Source: Pseudomonadales bacterium
GTDB lineage: Bacteria; Pseudomonadota; Gammaproteobacteria; Pseudomonadales; DC-out160
Direction: 5' to 3'
DNA length: 64,000 nt
Assembly: GCA_019090455.1 (NCBI GenBank)
Contig: JAHRWA010000083.1
Span: 1-64,000, forward strand
Positions 35,282 through 44,161 of this stretch are shown in pieces. The translations under genes were made by a program, and so were the position numbers. Each line of letters opens with the position of its first letter. Position 1 is the first letter of the stretch. The notes beneath the pieces were generated by a model, which was given only the letters and a program-made list of their open reading frames with translations, ran no database searches and had not been told where the DNA came from.

Positions 35282-35857
35282 ATGCAAGTCTCATTTGAGA
35301 AAATGTCTGACAGTACCGCTCAAGATTGGGAAGTTATCATGCAGGAACAAAAAGCTTTTGTCGCAAAGCTACCCGATCGAATTATTGCTCATTTGGGTTT
35401 GTTGAGAGGAGACTATGGCGGATTCCCAGTGGATCGCTTAGAGCATAGTTTGCAAACAGCGAATTTGGCCGCGGAGGCTGGGGAAGATGAGGAGTATATC
35501 GTTTGCGCGTTGCTACATGATATCGGTGATACTTTGGGTAGTACGAACCATCCCGATGTGGCCGCCGCTATTTTGCAGCCATTTGTTTCCGAGGAAAACC
35601 ACTGGATGGTTAAGCATCACGGAATTTTCCAAGGCTACAATTTTTTTCATTATGTTGGGCTGGATAGAAATTTGCGTGAGAATTATCGGGACAATCCGAA
35701 TTTCGAGCGAACAGCTAAGTTCATCGACAAGTACGATGATCCTGCCTTTGATGCTAAGGCAAGCAAACTTTCGTTGTCTCTGTTCGAGCCAATGGTAAGA
35801 AACGTATTTAGTAAGCCTAAGAACAGTCTTTATAAAAATGCTTTTGATGCAGATTAA
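35282..35857 (+). CDS. HD-domain protein, resembling PhnZ/MIOX-type oxygenases
   Basis: A 191-aa HD-domain protein. EHSLQTANLAAEAGEDEEYIVCALLHDIGD, then HP and MVKHHGIFQGY give the H...HD...H...HH ligand set; a late D (KYDDPAF) completes a possible dinuclear site. EHSLQ followed by LLHD at this spacing is like PhnZ (a diiron oxygenase in phosphonate breakdown) and its relatives, so it may be an oxygenase rather than a phosphohydrolase. No phosphonate genes are nearby. Function unproven. Confidence 0.72.
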   Translation: MQVSFEKMSDSTAQDWEVIMQEQKAFVAKLPDRIIAHLGLLRGDYGGFPVDRLEHSLQTANLAAEAGEDEEYIVCALLHDIGDTLGSTNHPDVAAAILQPFVSEENHWMVKHHGIFQGYNFFHYVGLDRNLRENYRDNPNFERTAKFIDKYDDPAFDAKASKLSLSLFEPMVRNVFSKPKNSLYKNAFDAD

Positions 35858-35955
35858 CGCACCTAGTTGCTTTTATTCTTGTGAGTGTCATGAGAGTTGA
35901 GTGTGCAAAGTGTAGTGTATCTGTCCTGGGTGATTTCCATGGCAGATACATTCGT

Positions 35956-37746
35956 ATGCCCCTAGCCAAAATTAGTTTGTTTGCCCTATTCCTGTTTTTC
36001 TTTCTGTTGCTGACAGCTTGTTCTACTGCACCTAAAAAACCTCTTCATATAGAGCCCGGAGATTATAGCCATGTCATTGAATATGCAAAATGGCTTATTA
36101 AAAAGGAGATACGTAAAAGAGATTTGGTTGGATTGAGTATCGCGATAGTCGATGACCAAGAATTGGTTTGGTCTTCCGGTTTTGGGTTTGCATCGGTGGA
36201 GGACGGTATAAAAGCCACAGGCGATACGTTATATCGAGCTGGCTCCCTCAGTAAATTGTTAACGGCAACGGCCATTATGCGACTACACGAAGAGGGGCGA
36301 TTAGATATCGATAACTCAGTGCAAACCTATATTCCCAGTTTGAAATTACGATCAAGATTTACGGATGATAATCCTTTTACACTGAGGCAGGTTTTAAGTC
36401 ATCATTCGGGATTGCCCTCGGAATACCTTAAGGGAATGTGGAGCGACAACGCTATTGATTTTAGAGATTTGCCTGCATTGATTGGTGGTGAATATCTCGC
36501 TAGTCCACCGGATACTATTTTGAGTTATTCAAATTTAGGTGTGAGTTTACTCGGTATCACAATAGAGAATACGTCCGACTCAAGATATGAAGATTACATT
36601 GATGAAATTATCTTTGATCCGTTGGAAATGGAAAGTTCTTATATCGGAAAATCAGTAGTGCCGTCTGTGCTTATGTCGGAGGGGTATCGAAAGGGCAAGC
36701 GTGCTGCAATCGTAGATCTTAGTCTTTACCCAGCAGGCGGGTTGGTTTCGAGTGTTAACGATTTAAGTCAGTTTTTAAAGATGATTTTTGCGCGAGGTGC
36801 CAATGATAATAAACGCGTATTAAAAGCGAATACGATAGAGGAAATGATAACTAGGCAAAACGCTCACGTGAAATTGGATTTTGATAAGAAAATCGGACTG
36901 GGCTGGTTTTTAGGGCCGAAATTAAAAAAACAAAAATTCGTCAACCGTATTATGCATAGCGGCACCACCTTGCTCTTTAACAGTAAGCTTACCGCTGACC
37001 CTAATAACAAGGTCGGTGTTATTGTCATGTCAAATTCAGATCGTTCAATACAGTCAGTCGAGCATATCGCTAATAAGGTACTGAATAAGACAATTAAAGC
37101 AAAGCTTGGCCATTCTCCCCGTTATACGAGAGCGCATAGCTCTTCTGGCAGTCAATCACTTAAGCCGTTGGTGCCTGGCTATTATGTCACGCAGCTAGGC
37201 TTAGTTAAGGTGAAGTCTATCAGAGATGATCAATATGTTGCCTATTTGAATGGCACTAAATTCTCTTTGGAGAAAAATGAGCAGGGGCAGTACGGAGTTA
37301 AGCTGAAGTTACTGGGGGTGGTTCCTCTCCCAATCCCTGGGATAGGGAATCTTACGTTAGCGGCCCATAAGATTAATCAAAACGATGTATTAAGTTTTTA
37401 TCGTTACGGAAATTACTATTTTGCAGGTGAGCGAATATATCCTTCAAAAATTTCAGATAAATGGAGGTCTAGAATAGGGAGATATGAAATTGATAACTTG
37501 GGAGAAGATGATCGTTTTATAGAAAACCTGGAAATCACGGAGCAAGAGGGTTTTTTAATGGTGACCTATGAGATGACAAAATTTACGAAAATGAAAGTAC
37601 AGCTGGTGTTAAATCTTATTTCGGAATCTGCCGCTGTGATACACGGAAAAGGCCGGTATTTGGGAGAGACAGTACATGCACGACAAAATAATAATGGACA
37701 AGATATTCTCTATTGGGCGGGCTATGAGATGAAGAGAACAGAGTAG
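35956..37746 (+). CDS. Lipoprotein serine hydrolase of the beta-lactamase/PBP-like family
   Basis: A class C beta-lactamase-like (PF00144) hydrolase of 596 aa. The signal peptide ends in a lipobox, LLTAC, with the lipidated cysteine at about 22, so it is an anchored lipoprotein. SLSK (about 97-100) is the SxxK nucleophile motif, YSN the second, and HSGTT the third. After about residue 395 an extra C-terminal beta-rich region (~200 aa) follows. ATG at 35956 is chosen because it places the signal peptide at the N-terminus; upstream GTG 35881 or ATG 35890 give a poor leader. It may act on peptidoglycan, esters or D-peptides; the substrate is unknown. Confidence 0.85.
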   Translation: MPLAKISLFALFLFFFLLLTACSTAPKKPLHIEPGDYSHVIEYAKWLIKKEIRKRDLVGLSIAIVDDQELVWSSGFGFASVEDGIKATGDTLYRAGSLSKLLTATAIMRLHEEGRLDIDNSVQTYIPSLKLRSRFTDDNPFTLRQVLSHHSGLPSEYLKGMWSDNAIDFRDLPALIGGEYLASPPDTILSYSNLGVSLLGITIENTSDSRYEDYIDEIIFDPLEMESSYIGKSVVPSVLMSEGYRKGKRAAIVDLSLYPAGGLVSSVNDLSQFLKMIFARGANDNKRVLKANTIEEMITRQNAHVKLDFDKKIGLGWFLGPKLKKQKFVNRIMHSGTTLLFNSKLTADPNNKVGVIVMSNSDRSIQSVEHIANKVLNKTIKAKLGHSPRYTRAHSSSGSQSLKPLVPGYYVTQLGLVKVKSIRDDQYVAYLNGTKFSLEKNEQGQYGVKLKLLGVVPLPIPGIGNLTLAAHKINQNDVLSFYRYGNYYFAGERIYPSKISDKWRSRIGRYEIDNLGEDDRFIENLEITEQEGFLMVTYEMTKFTKMKVQLVLNLISESAAVIHGKGRYLGETVHARQNNNGQDILYWAGYEMKRTE

Positions 37747-37842
37747 AGCAGCTCATTACATCGCAAACTTAGGGTGTTTGCCTTGCTAGGATAAACTCCT
37801 TAGAATAATCCGCTATTTTGATTGCATACAGAGAATAATAAA

Positions 37843-38298
37843 ATGATTACCGTACCTAAAGATATTCCTCAAAAAGTTTTTGACAACCTTATTGAAAAGC
37901 AATTCCAGTATATACTTCCGCATTTTACCATGGAGCTGGTTCAGCAATTAATGGCAATGATGCAAGGTCCTGGGTTGGACTTTGATACGGTCCTTGAAGA
38001 ATTCCAATTAAGAAATACCCAAATAGTGATTCAGGGGGATAAGGTAACCTATAAAATGCCACCAGCAAATCTCACGACTTTTTGGGTATTCGAACAAGAT
38101 AATTATAAGATTAACAGTTACGAGCATAAGATAAATTGGCTATGGGTTTTAGCGAATTTACCTAAAGTGTTAAAAGTGAGAAATCAAATGCAGCAAGGAA
38201 AAAGTGGGGAAGCAACTAGCTCACTCAAACCTAAGTTAATTATTGCTGCGCTAATCGCATTCGTAATTGGCTTGGTATCGGCGTCTATTTTTATGTAG
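37843..38298 (+). CDS. Small tail-anchored protein of unknown function
   Basis: A 151-aa protein with no recognised domain. It is acidic and helical for ~125 residues, and the C-terminal segment LIIAALIAFVIGLVSASIF is a single transmembrane helix, giving a tail-anchored topology. GAGAA lies 8 bases before the ATG at 37843; an upstream TTG is less likely. It may be cotranscribed with the upstream serine hydrolase. Confidence 0.6.
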   Translation: MITVPKDIPQKVFDNLIEKQFQYILPHFTMELVQQLMAMMQGPGLDFDTVLEEFQLRNTQIVIQGDKVTYKMPPANLTTFWVFEQDNYKINSYEHKINWLWVLANLPKVLKVRNQMQQGKSGEATSSLKPKLIIAALIAFVIGLVSASIFM

Positions 38299-38475
38299 GT
38301 TATAAGCCTGATTAAAAAAGAAGTGAATTGGTATAAGAAACAGGTTATTGGCCTATTCTCACCTTATGTCTATTGAAAGCTGAACCTATAATAATTCGAG
38401 GTTAGCGATAGGCGAAACAGTTTCTTAATTATTGTTAATCGCCTTTTTTAGTACTATTTAAACGGGAGAATGTTG

Positions 38476-39420
38476 ATGGCACTAGTAAATAGAAAGATTG
38501 GCTATGATGAAGTAGAAACGCGTGACCTAAGATTCAACATGGATAGCTCGAAAGTGAGCAAGTATTGGTACAACAACGATCCATGGAATACCTTGTTCAT
38601 GAGTGCGATTTTGGCCGCTGTACCTGACGGAGAACGTTGGGTGATGCAATCGGCAAGAAAGCAGCTGGAAAAATTAACCGATCCCGCTATCCGAAAAGCG
38701 GGTATTGAATTCATTCATCAAGAAAGAATCCATGCACGTGAACATGATGTGATGAATAAGGCGTGTATCGAACATGGTATACCGTTGGATGACATCGAGA
38801 ATACATTTAAAAAAGCTCGAATGTTTCTGCAAAAAAACCTGAGTATTTCTGTGCAAGGTGGTTTGGCTGCAGCTTTTGAACATTTTACTGCAGTCATGTC
38901 GTCTGTTTTGCTCGAGCATCCGGAAGTTTTTAAGGACACCAACCCTGAATTAGTCGGTATGTTGTATTGGCATTTTGTCGAAGAGTCTGAGCATAAGTCT
39001 GTCAGTTTTGACGTTTTTACTGATGCGGCTGGTGGTGGTAATAGAGCTTACTTTATCCGTGTTGCCACTATGGCATCTGCGGCGATTGGGGGTGCACCTG
39101 TATTTGTACTGCCTTTTGCGTATCTATTATATAAGACTAAACAAATGACCAATTTTTCTTCTGCGAAGAATTTATTCGAGATTCAGTTTGGCAATCCCGG
39201 TGTCATGAAGAAAGTGGGTAAGATGTTTTTCCCTTATTTTAAACGTGATTTTCATCCATGGGATGATGACAATAGAGACGTGCTTCATGCTTGGAAAGAG
39301 GAATACAATAAATCAGGTGATACGACTGCCGCTTTCCATGCGTTGTGTGATTGGGCTGCTAAAAATAAAGGGACAGATTTTTCTTATCAGGAATCAAGAC
39401 CGTCGATAGCTGCAGTATAA
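38476..39420 (+). CDS. Predicted metal-dependent hydrolase (PF10118 family)
   Basis: A 314-aa protein of the PF10118 group. ERIHAREH, EHFTAV and EESEHKSVSFDVF carry His/Glu ligands in an ExxH-like pattern resembling diiron, ferritin-like proteins. A hydrophobic stretch (about 195-220) may associate with membrane. The family is annotated as metal-dependent hydrolase, but its reaction is unproven. ATG at 38476 sits 7 bases after GGGAG. Confidence 0.8.
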   Translation: MALVNRKIGYDEVETRDLRFNMDSSKVSKYWYNNDPWNTLFMSAILAAVPDGERWVMQSARKQLEKLTDPAIRKAGIEFIHQERIHAREHDVMNKACIEHGIPLDDIENTFKKARMFLQKNLSISVQGGLAAAFEHFTAVMSSVLLEHPEVFKDTNPELVGMLYWHFVEESEHKSVSFDVFTDAAGGGNRAYFIRVATMASAAIGGAPVFVLPFAYLLYKTKQMTNFSSAKNLFEIQFGNPGVMKKVGKMFFPYFKRDFHPWDDDNRDVLHAWKEEYNKSGDTTAAFHALCDWAAKNKGTDFSYQESRPSIAAV

Positions 39421-39491
39421 GTAACAACAGCTTGGATCTATGTCATGATTATTGGTTATAGATTTATCAGTAAGTTTATATGAAATGAAAA

Positions 39492-39527
39492 TAAAGCCGC
39501 ATGCGCAAGCAGCGGCTTTATTTTTTT
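39492..39527 (+). terminator. Rho-independent terminator with GCAA loop
   Basis: A 9-bp stem TAAAGCCGC/GCGGCTTTA, then an inner 3-bp stem TGC/GCA closing a GCAA tetraloop, followed by seven Ts. It follows the PF10118 gene. Confidence 0.9.
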
Positions 39528-39816
39528 ATGCCCCCTTCTTCCTAATAAGTATTGGTGAGCAGCCATAGTGTTAGGTTAGCATCGTCGTTGAATTTGGATG
39601 GCTGTTTTTCAACGCATCGTTTTCTCAGTCAATCTCTCCTATTACGCTTCCAGTTACTAAAATTTAACTTTACACTCACTAGCGCGTTTCTATACAGATC
39701 ATAAATTTCCAATGGTGACCTGTATCTGCAAAGCTCAGAAATACATTCAAATTTACCCAAAACCCAAAACCCAAAACCCAAAACCCAAAACCCAAAATCT
39801 AGAAGAGAGTTTCAGT
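39528..39816. other. Noncoding leader of the crotonase gene
   Basis: It contains the CCCAAAA satellite (39756-39797). No gene is visible: an open frame from 39712 reads through the satellite in frame with the crotonase, but the heptamer would make such coding unstable. Confidence 0.6.
39756..39797. repeat. CCCAAAA heptamer satellite, 6 perfect copies
   Basis: Six uninterrupted copies of CCCAAAA end 19 bases before the ATG of the crotonase gene. The minus strand reads (TTTTGGG)6, four or more G-triplets spaced by 4 bases, a textbook G-quadruplex motif. Slippage would change the leader length by 7 bases per copy. Confidence 0.9.
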
Positions 39817-40599
39817 ATGTCTAAAGTTATGTTGTTGTCTTGCGAAGGGAACGTGGCCACGATAACACTCAATCGGCCCGAACATATGAATGCCCTGCAT
39901 CCCGATAGCTTGGATTTGTTAGAACAATATATTGGCGAAATAGAGGAAAATCCTGCGATAAGAGTGGTTGTTTTGCGTAGCACCGGCCAAGCATTTTGTG
40001 CCGGAGCCGATTTAAAAGCATTGCCTAGAGATAAAGAAGAGCCGGCAGCGACCGAACGTTTTTTACGTCGTTGGTATCGTGCATTTAATCGATTAGCCGG
40101 TTGCACTAAACCTACTATCGTTGTGGTACAGGGCTTGGCTTTGGCTGGTGGCTTGGAGTTGTTGATGTGTTGTGATTTGGCAATTGCTGCTGATGACGCT
40201 CGAATTGGCGATCAACATGCCAATTTTGGTTTGTTAGCCGGTGGTGGCGGTACTCAGCGTTTGCCCCGATTGATAGGAGAGCGACGGGCAAAGTGGTTGC
40301 TTTATTCTGGCGAATGGATTGATGGTTCTCAAGCCGAAGAGTGGGGCTTGATTAACTATGCTGTTCCGAGAGATCAGATAGAAGAAAAGCTCGCCTCTAT
40401 GATCGAAACTATTGGTTCTAAGAGCCCAGTGGGATTGTCTGCGACTAAATTTTTGGTGGACCGTGGTTTGAATGTTGATCTGGATACTGGGCTAGATATG
40501 GAAGTGAGAGCTGCATCAAAACACGTTTTTTCAGAAGATGTGGATATTGGTTTAGATGCATTTCTGAATAAGAAATCTCCGGAATTTGTCGGTAAGTAG
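39817..40599 (+). CDS. Crotonase-superfamily protein (enoyl-CoA hydratase/isomerase family)
   Basis: A 260-aa crotonase-fold protein. The oxyanion-hole segments AFCAGADLKAL (about 59-69) and LALAGGLELLMCCDLAIA are intact. The two glutamates of classical hydratases (Glu144 and Glu164 of rat ECH) appear to be replaced by Ala135 and Trp160, so it is probably an isomerase, hydrolase or other crotonase reaction, not a plain hydratase. ATG at 39817 gives the family length. It could fill the liuC or atuE role, but this is unproven. Confidence 0.83.
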   Translation: MSKVMLLSCEGNVATITLNRPEHMNALHPDSLDLLEQYIGEIEENPAIRVVVLRSTGQAFCAGADLKALPRDKEEPAATERFLRRWYRAFNRLAGCTKPTIVVVQGLALAGGLELLMCCDLAIAADDARIGDQHANFGLLAGGGGTQRLPRLIGERRAKWLLYSGEWIDGSQAEEWGLINYAVPRDQIEEKLASMIETIGSKSPVGLSATKFLVDRGLNVDLDTGLDMEVRAASKHVFSEDVDIGLDAFLNKKSPEFVGK

Positions 40600-40691
40600 T
40601 TGAATCGGTCCGATTAGGAATAAGTCGGTGAATTGATACCATCCGTTATCTGATGATTTTCGGATGGTAAATTTAATGGGGAATGGAGTCT

Positions 40692-41708
40692 ATGGAAAAT
40701 TCGAACCTAAAATCACAAGAGGAAATGGGAGCTTTGCGCACACCATTGTGTGAATGTCTTGGCATTGATTACCCTATCTTTCAAGCAGGAATGGGTTATG
40801 TAGCTCGGCATGAATTAGCGGCAGCCGTATCTGAAGCGGGTGGCCTCGGTTGCATCGGTTCCGGGTACATGACGCCAGAAATATTGAAAGAAGAGATAGC
40901 GGCATTGCGAAAAAAAACGGATAAGCCTTTTGGTGTCAATATTTTATTTGGACGTCCTAGTCAACAAAATAATAAGCATGATGAGCATATTGAACGAATG
41001 GCGCAGGTCGCTATCGATGCCAAAGTACCCGTTATTGTGTCGGGTTTAGGTAGTCCTTCAACCGCTATTGTTGATGCGGCTCATGAGCAAGGGATTTATG
41101 TTATGTCAGTTGTTGGTGCCGCTCGTCATGCGGTAAAAGCGGCGGCAGGTGGTGTTGATGGATTGATTGCCTCCGGTCAAGAAGGTGGCGGTCATGTTGG
41201 AAAAATCGGAACAGCCGTACTGATCCCCTCGATAGTCGATGCCACAGAGTTGCCGTTGTTGGCGGCGGGTGGTTTTGCGGATGGACGTGGATTGGTGATG
41301 GCATTAGCCATGGGAGCACAAGGTATATGGATGGGGACTCGATTCATCACCACTGATGAGTCCTATGCTCACCCAAATTATAAACAAAAAATTGTAGATA
41401 TCGATAATACGGGTACTGTTGTCTCTAAAGGGCATAGTGGCAAGACTTGTCGATTAATTCGAAATGATTTCACAGATTACTGGGATAGCCACCCTGAAGA
41501 AATAAAGCCTTTTCCCAATCAGTTGAGAGTGGTGGGTGAGCCTGCATCTGTGGCGGGTCGAGAGCATGGAGATATGGCCAATGGCTCTTGCCCGGCAGGT
41601 CAGACTGTTGGGTTAATACATGAAGTGAAACCAGCGGCCCAGGTCATTCGGGATATTGTGGCAGAAGCTCATGTTGTCATTGGTAAATTGAAATCAATTG
41701 CTGAGTAA
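40692..41708 (+). CDS. Nitronate monooxygenase-like FMN enzyme
   Basis: A 338-aa TIM-barrel flavoprotein of the 2-nitropropane dioxygenase/nitronate monooxygenase family, also containing enoyl-ACP reductase FabK-type members. Motifs: YPIFQAGMGYVARHELAAAVSEAGGLGCIG at the N-terminus, GQEGGGHVG (FMN/phosphate binding), LAAGGFADGRGLVMALAMGAQGIWMGTRF. A family member here may oxidise nitronates or act on acyl-CoA; the substrate is unknown. It follows the crotonase gene by 92 bases in the same direction. Confidence 0.88.
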   Translation: MENSNLKSQEEMGALRTPLCECLGIDYPIFQAGMGYVARHELAAAVSEAGGLGCIGSGYMTPEILKEEIAALRKKTDKPFGVNILFGRPSQQNNKHDEHIERMAQVAIDAKVPVIVSGLGSPSTAIVDAAHEQGIYVMSVVGAARHAVKAAAGGVDGLIASGQEGGGHVGKIGTAVLIPSIVDATELPLLAAGGFADGRGLVMALAMGAQGIWMGTRFITTDESYAHPNYKQKIVDIDNTGTVVSKGHSGKTCRLIRNDFTDYWDSHPEEIKPFPNQLRVVGEPASVAGREHGDMANGSCPAGQTVGLIHEVKPAAQVIRDIVAEAHVVIGKLKSIAE

Positions 41709-41876
41709 GGCTAATCCGATAGTTAATGATGTGTTGCTATTTATTTCATATCAATGCGCTGTTAACTATAAGAAAGGTTAAGTATGATGGATCATGAACA
41801 GAAGGAAATATTGGATGTTCATGGAAACAGTTGAGCTTTAGGTACCAATTAAAAACCGTTTATCGAGGATACAAAG

Positions 41877-42884
41877 ATGAAGGAATTAACTAACACAGTA
41901 GCGGCCGTCACCGGTGCGGCATCAGGGATTGGCCAAGCAGTAGCGATTGGGTTGGCTCGTGAGGGTTGCCACGTAGCGGTTTCTGATATTAATGAAGCGG
42001 GATTGCAGGAAACAGTTAAGATATTACAGTCAATGGGAGCTGTGGTCACGGCTCAAAAACTGGATGTTACCGATCGATCAGCTGTAGAAGCATGGGCCGC
42101 TAAAACGGCGGAAGAGCTAGGTGGCATCAATATCATCGTGAACAATGCGGGTGTTGGTCTTAGCGCGACAGTGGAAGATATGAGCTATGAAGATTTTGAA
42201 TGGCTTATGGATATTAATTTCTGGGGTGTTGTGTACGGCACGAAAGCCTTTTTACCGTATTTGCAAAAAGAAGAGCAGGGCCATATTGTCAATATTTCTA
42301 GTGTTGCGGGTATTGTTAGTGCACCGACTGGATCGGCCTATTGCGCAGCAAAATTTGCAGTTAGAGGATTTACGGAATCACTAAGACAAGAGCTGGAAAT
42401 TTCGGGTAGCGGCGTGAGTTGTACTACGATCCATCCAGGTGGAATAAAAACCAATATAGCGAGAACTTCGCGCGTGACCGAATCTGAAATGTTACCCATG
42501 GATCAGGACGACATGGCAGATGATTTTTCTAAAATTGCAATGACTACCCCCGAGGGTGCTGCCAAAGTCATAATAGAAGGCATCCAGAAAAACAGCCGAA
42601 GAGTGTTGATAGGTAAAGATGCTTTGGCGATAGATATCGTACAAAGAGTTCTCCCCACAACTTATCAGCGATTGGTGACAATGGCGACGAAGCTGACATT
42701 CCGAAATCGTGCACCGAAGGCTAAGCCCGTGGTAGCGCCAGTGGCAGTCGTAGCGACAACACCAAAAGTGGAAAAAGCGCCCAAAGCGAAGGTTGAGCCT
42801 GTAGCGAAGACTGAACCCACCTCAGCCCCCAAAAAAGTAGCGGCTAAGAAAAGTAAGCCAGCAGTAGAAGCTTCTGCCGACTAA
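41877..42884 (+). CDS. Classical SDR with Lys/Ala/Pro-rich C-terminal tail
   Basis: An SDR of 335 aa: TGAASGIG cofactor loop, NNAGVG, SSVAGIVSAPTGSAYCAAK catalytic Ser-Tyr-Lys, and HPGGIKTNIA. Residues ~275-335 form a low-complexity tail of repeated AKP, PKVEKAP and KKVAAKK units. Such tails occur on proteins that bind granules, membranes or nucleic acid; its role here is unknown. The remaining sequence resembles SDRs acting on hydrophobic alcohols or sterol-like compounds. Confidence 0.87.
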   Translation: MKELTNTVAAVTGAASGIGQAVAIGLAREGCHVAVSDINEAGLQETVKILQSMGAVVTAQKLDVTDRSAVEAWAAKTAEELGGINIIVNNAGVGLSATVEDMSYEDFEWLMDINFWGVVYGTKAFLPYLQKEEQGHIVNISSVAGIVSAPTGSAYCAAKFAVRGFTESLRQELEISGSGVSCTTIHPGGIKTNIARTSRVTESEMLPMDQDDMADDFSKIAMTTPEGAAKVIIEGIQKNSRRVLIGKDALAIDIVQRVLPTTYQRLVTMATKLTFRNRAPKAKPVVAPVAVVATTPKVEKAPKAKVEPVAKTEPTSAPKKVAAKKSKPAVEASAD

Positions 42885-42917
42885 AGCCACAGTCTAGAAT
42901 AGCCTGTTGATCTCGAT

Positions 42918-42947
42918 AAATGCCCCAATAAATGGGGCATTTTATTT
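42918..42947 (+). terminator. Rho-independent terminator
   Basis: A perfect 10-bp stem AAATGCCCCA/TGGGGCATTT with a 5-nt loop, followed by TATTTTG, after the SDR gene. Confidence 0.88.
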
Positions 42948-43025
42948 TGTTGAGTTTATTTATCTCTCGAATTAGTCTAGTCCCAACTTCTGCTATCAAT
43001 GCTCCTAGAATTCAAAGAGAAATTA

Positions 43026-44021
43026 ATGTCAGACCCACTAAAATCAGAAACTCACTCGAATAATTTTCGTCGACTTGGCGAAACGGAGATTCACTTAAGC
43101 CCGATAGGCTTAGGCACTTGGCAATTTTCTTCAGGTGTAGGTAATCTCGGTAAATTCTGGGATCCATTGAAGAGTGATACCATGACTGGAATCGTAAAAA
43201 CGGCGTTAAATAGCGGTGTGAATTGGTTTGATACAGCGGAAAGCTACGGCGATGGAGCTTCGGAACGCAATCTCAGTACGTCACTTAAGTCACTTGATGT
43301 TACGCCAGGAAACGTGATTATTGCTGACAAGTGGTGGCCTAAACAGCGCAAAGCATCTTCTATTATTGAGACGATAGAGGAGCGGCTCAAATGCTTACAG
43401 GGATACCCAATAGATCTATATCAAATACATTGGCCAGAGTCTGAATCTTGGCTCAGAACAGAAATGAAAATGTTAGCTCAGCTAGTTGATGAAGGTAAAG
43501 TGAAGGCGGTAGGGTTATGCAATTATAACCGGCGTGATTTGAAAAGAGCGCATCGTCAACTTCGCAAACGTGGAATTCCTTTGGCCTCGATTCAAATGCG
43601 TTATAGCTTGGCTCATCGCGACATCGATCGGAACAATATAATGAATGTCGCGAAGGATTTAGGGGTCAGTGTGATTGCTTGGTCTCCTTTGGAGCAAGGT
43701 TTACTGACTGGGCGTTTGCACGACAATCCGGAATCCATCAATAATTTAAATAAGCATCGTGTAGAGATGTTTGGGTTTTCACCGCAAAGATTGAAACAAA
43801 CCCAAGAGTTAATTAATGTATTAAAAAAAGTAGCGGAAAGGCATCATGCAACACCTGCTCAAATTTCAGTTGCTTGGCTTACTCAGTTTCATGGCGAATC
43901 CGTTTTTGCCATACCTGGTGCTAGCTCTATTGAACAAGCCGAGAGTAACTGCGCATCCATGCTAATAAAATTGACTACAGATGAGTTGGGTGAAATCGAT
44001 GAGGTATCCAAGAGTTTGTAA
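43026..44021 (+). CDS. Aldo/keto reductase
   Basis: A 331-aa AKR, NADPH-dependent TIM barrel. The catalytic tetrad is visible: Asp and Tyr in WFDTAESYGDG, Lys in IADKWWP, and His in YQIHWPES. SVIAWSPLEQGLLTGRL and the C-terminal IPGASSIEQAESN are typical of the cofactor-binding end. ATG at 43026 has AGAGAA upstream. The substrate is unknown. Confidence 0.9.
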   Translation: MSDPLKSETHSNNFRRLGETEIHLSPIGLGTWQFSSGVGNLGKFWDPLKSDTMTGIVKTALNSGVNWFDTAESYGDGASERNLSTSLKSLDVTPGNVIIADKWWPKQRKASSIIETIEERLKCLQGYPIDLYQIHWPESESWLRTEMKMLAQLVDEGKVKAVGLCNYNRRDLKRAHRQLRKRGIPLASIQMRYSLAHRDIDRNNIMNVAKDLGVSVIAWSPLEQGLLTGRLHDNPESINNLNKHRVEMFGFSPQRLKQTQELINVLKKVAERHHATPAQISVAWLTQFHGESVFAIPGASSIEQAESNCASMLIKLTTDELGEIDEVSKSL

Positions 44022-44062
44022 TCAAAGAACTTGTAGTCAAAGAACTTGTCATCAAAGAATTT
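44018..44062. repeat. 15-bp tandem repeat, 3 copies, starting at a stop codon
   Basis: GTAATCAAAGAACTT, GTAGTCAAAGAACTT and GTCATCAAAGAATTT lie in tandem; the aldo/keto reductase TAA stop is inside the first copy. Confidence 0.85.
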
Positions 44063-44161
44063 TGTTGGCCGAGCTTAATGAGAAAATTCTATTCAGGTAC
44101 TGAAATGAGGATAACGAGAATGAAGATGATTTTCTGCATCTCGTTATCTTGATTATTCAAA

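Noticed and set aside
41783-41833. 16-codon frame with AAAGG upstream
   Set aside because: Too short and without a recognisable peptide; probably leader sequence of the SDR.
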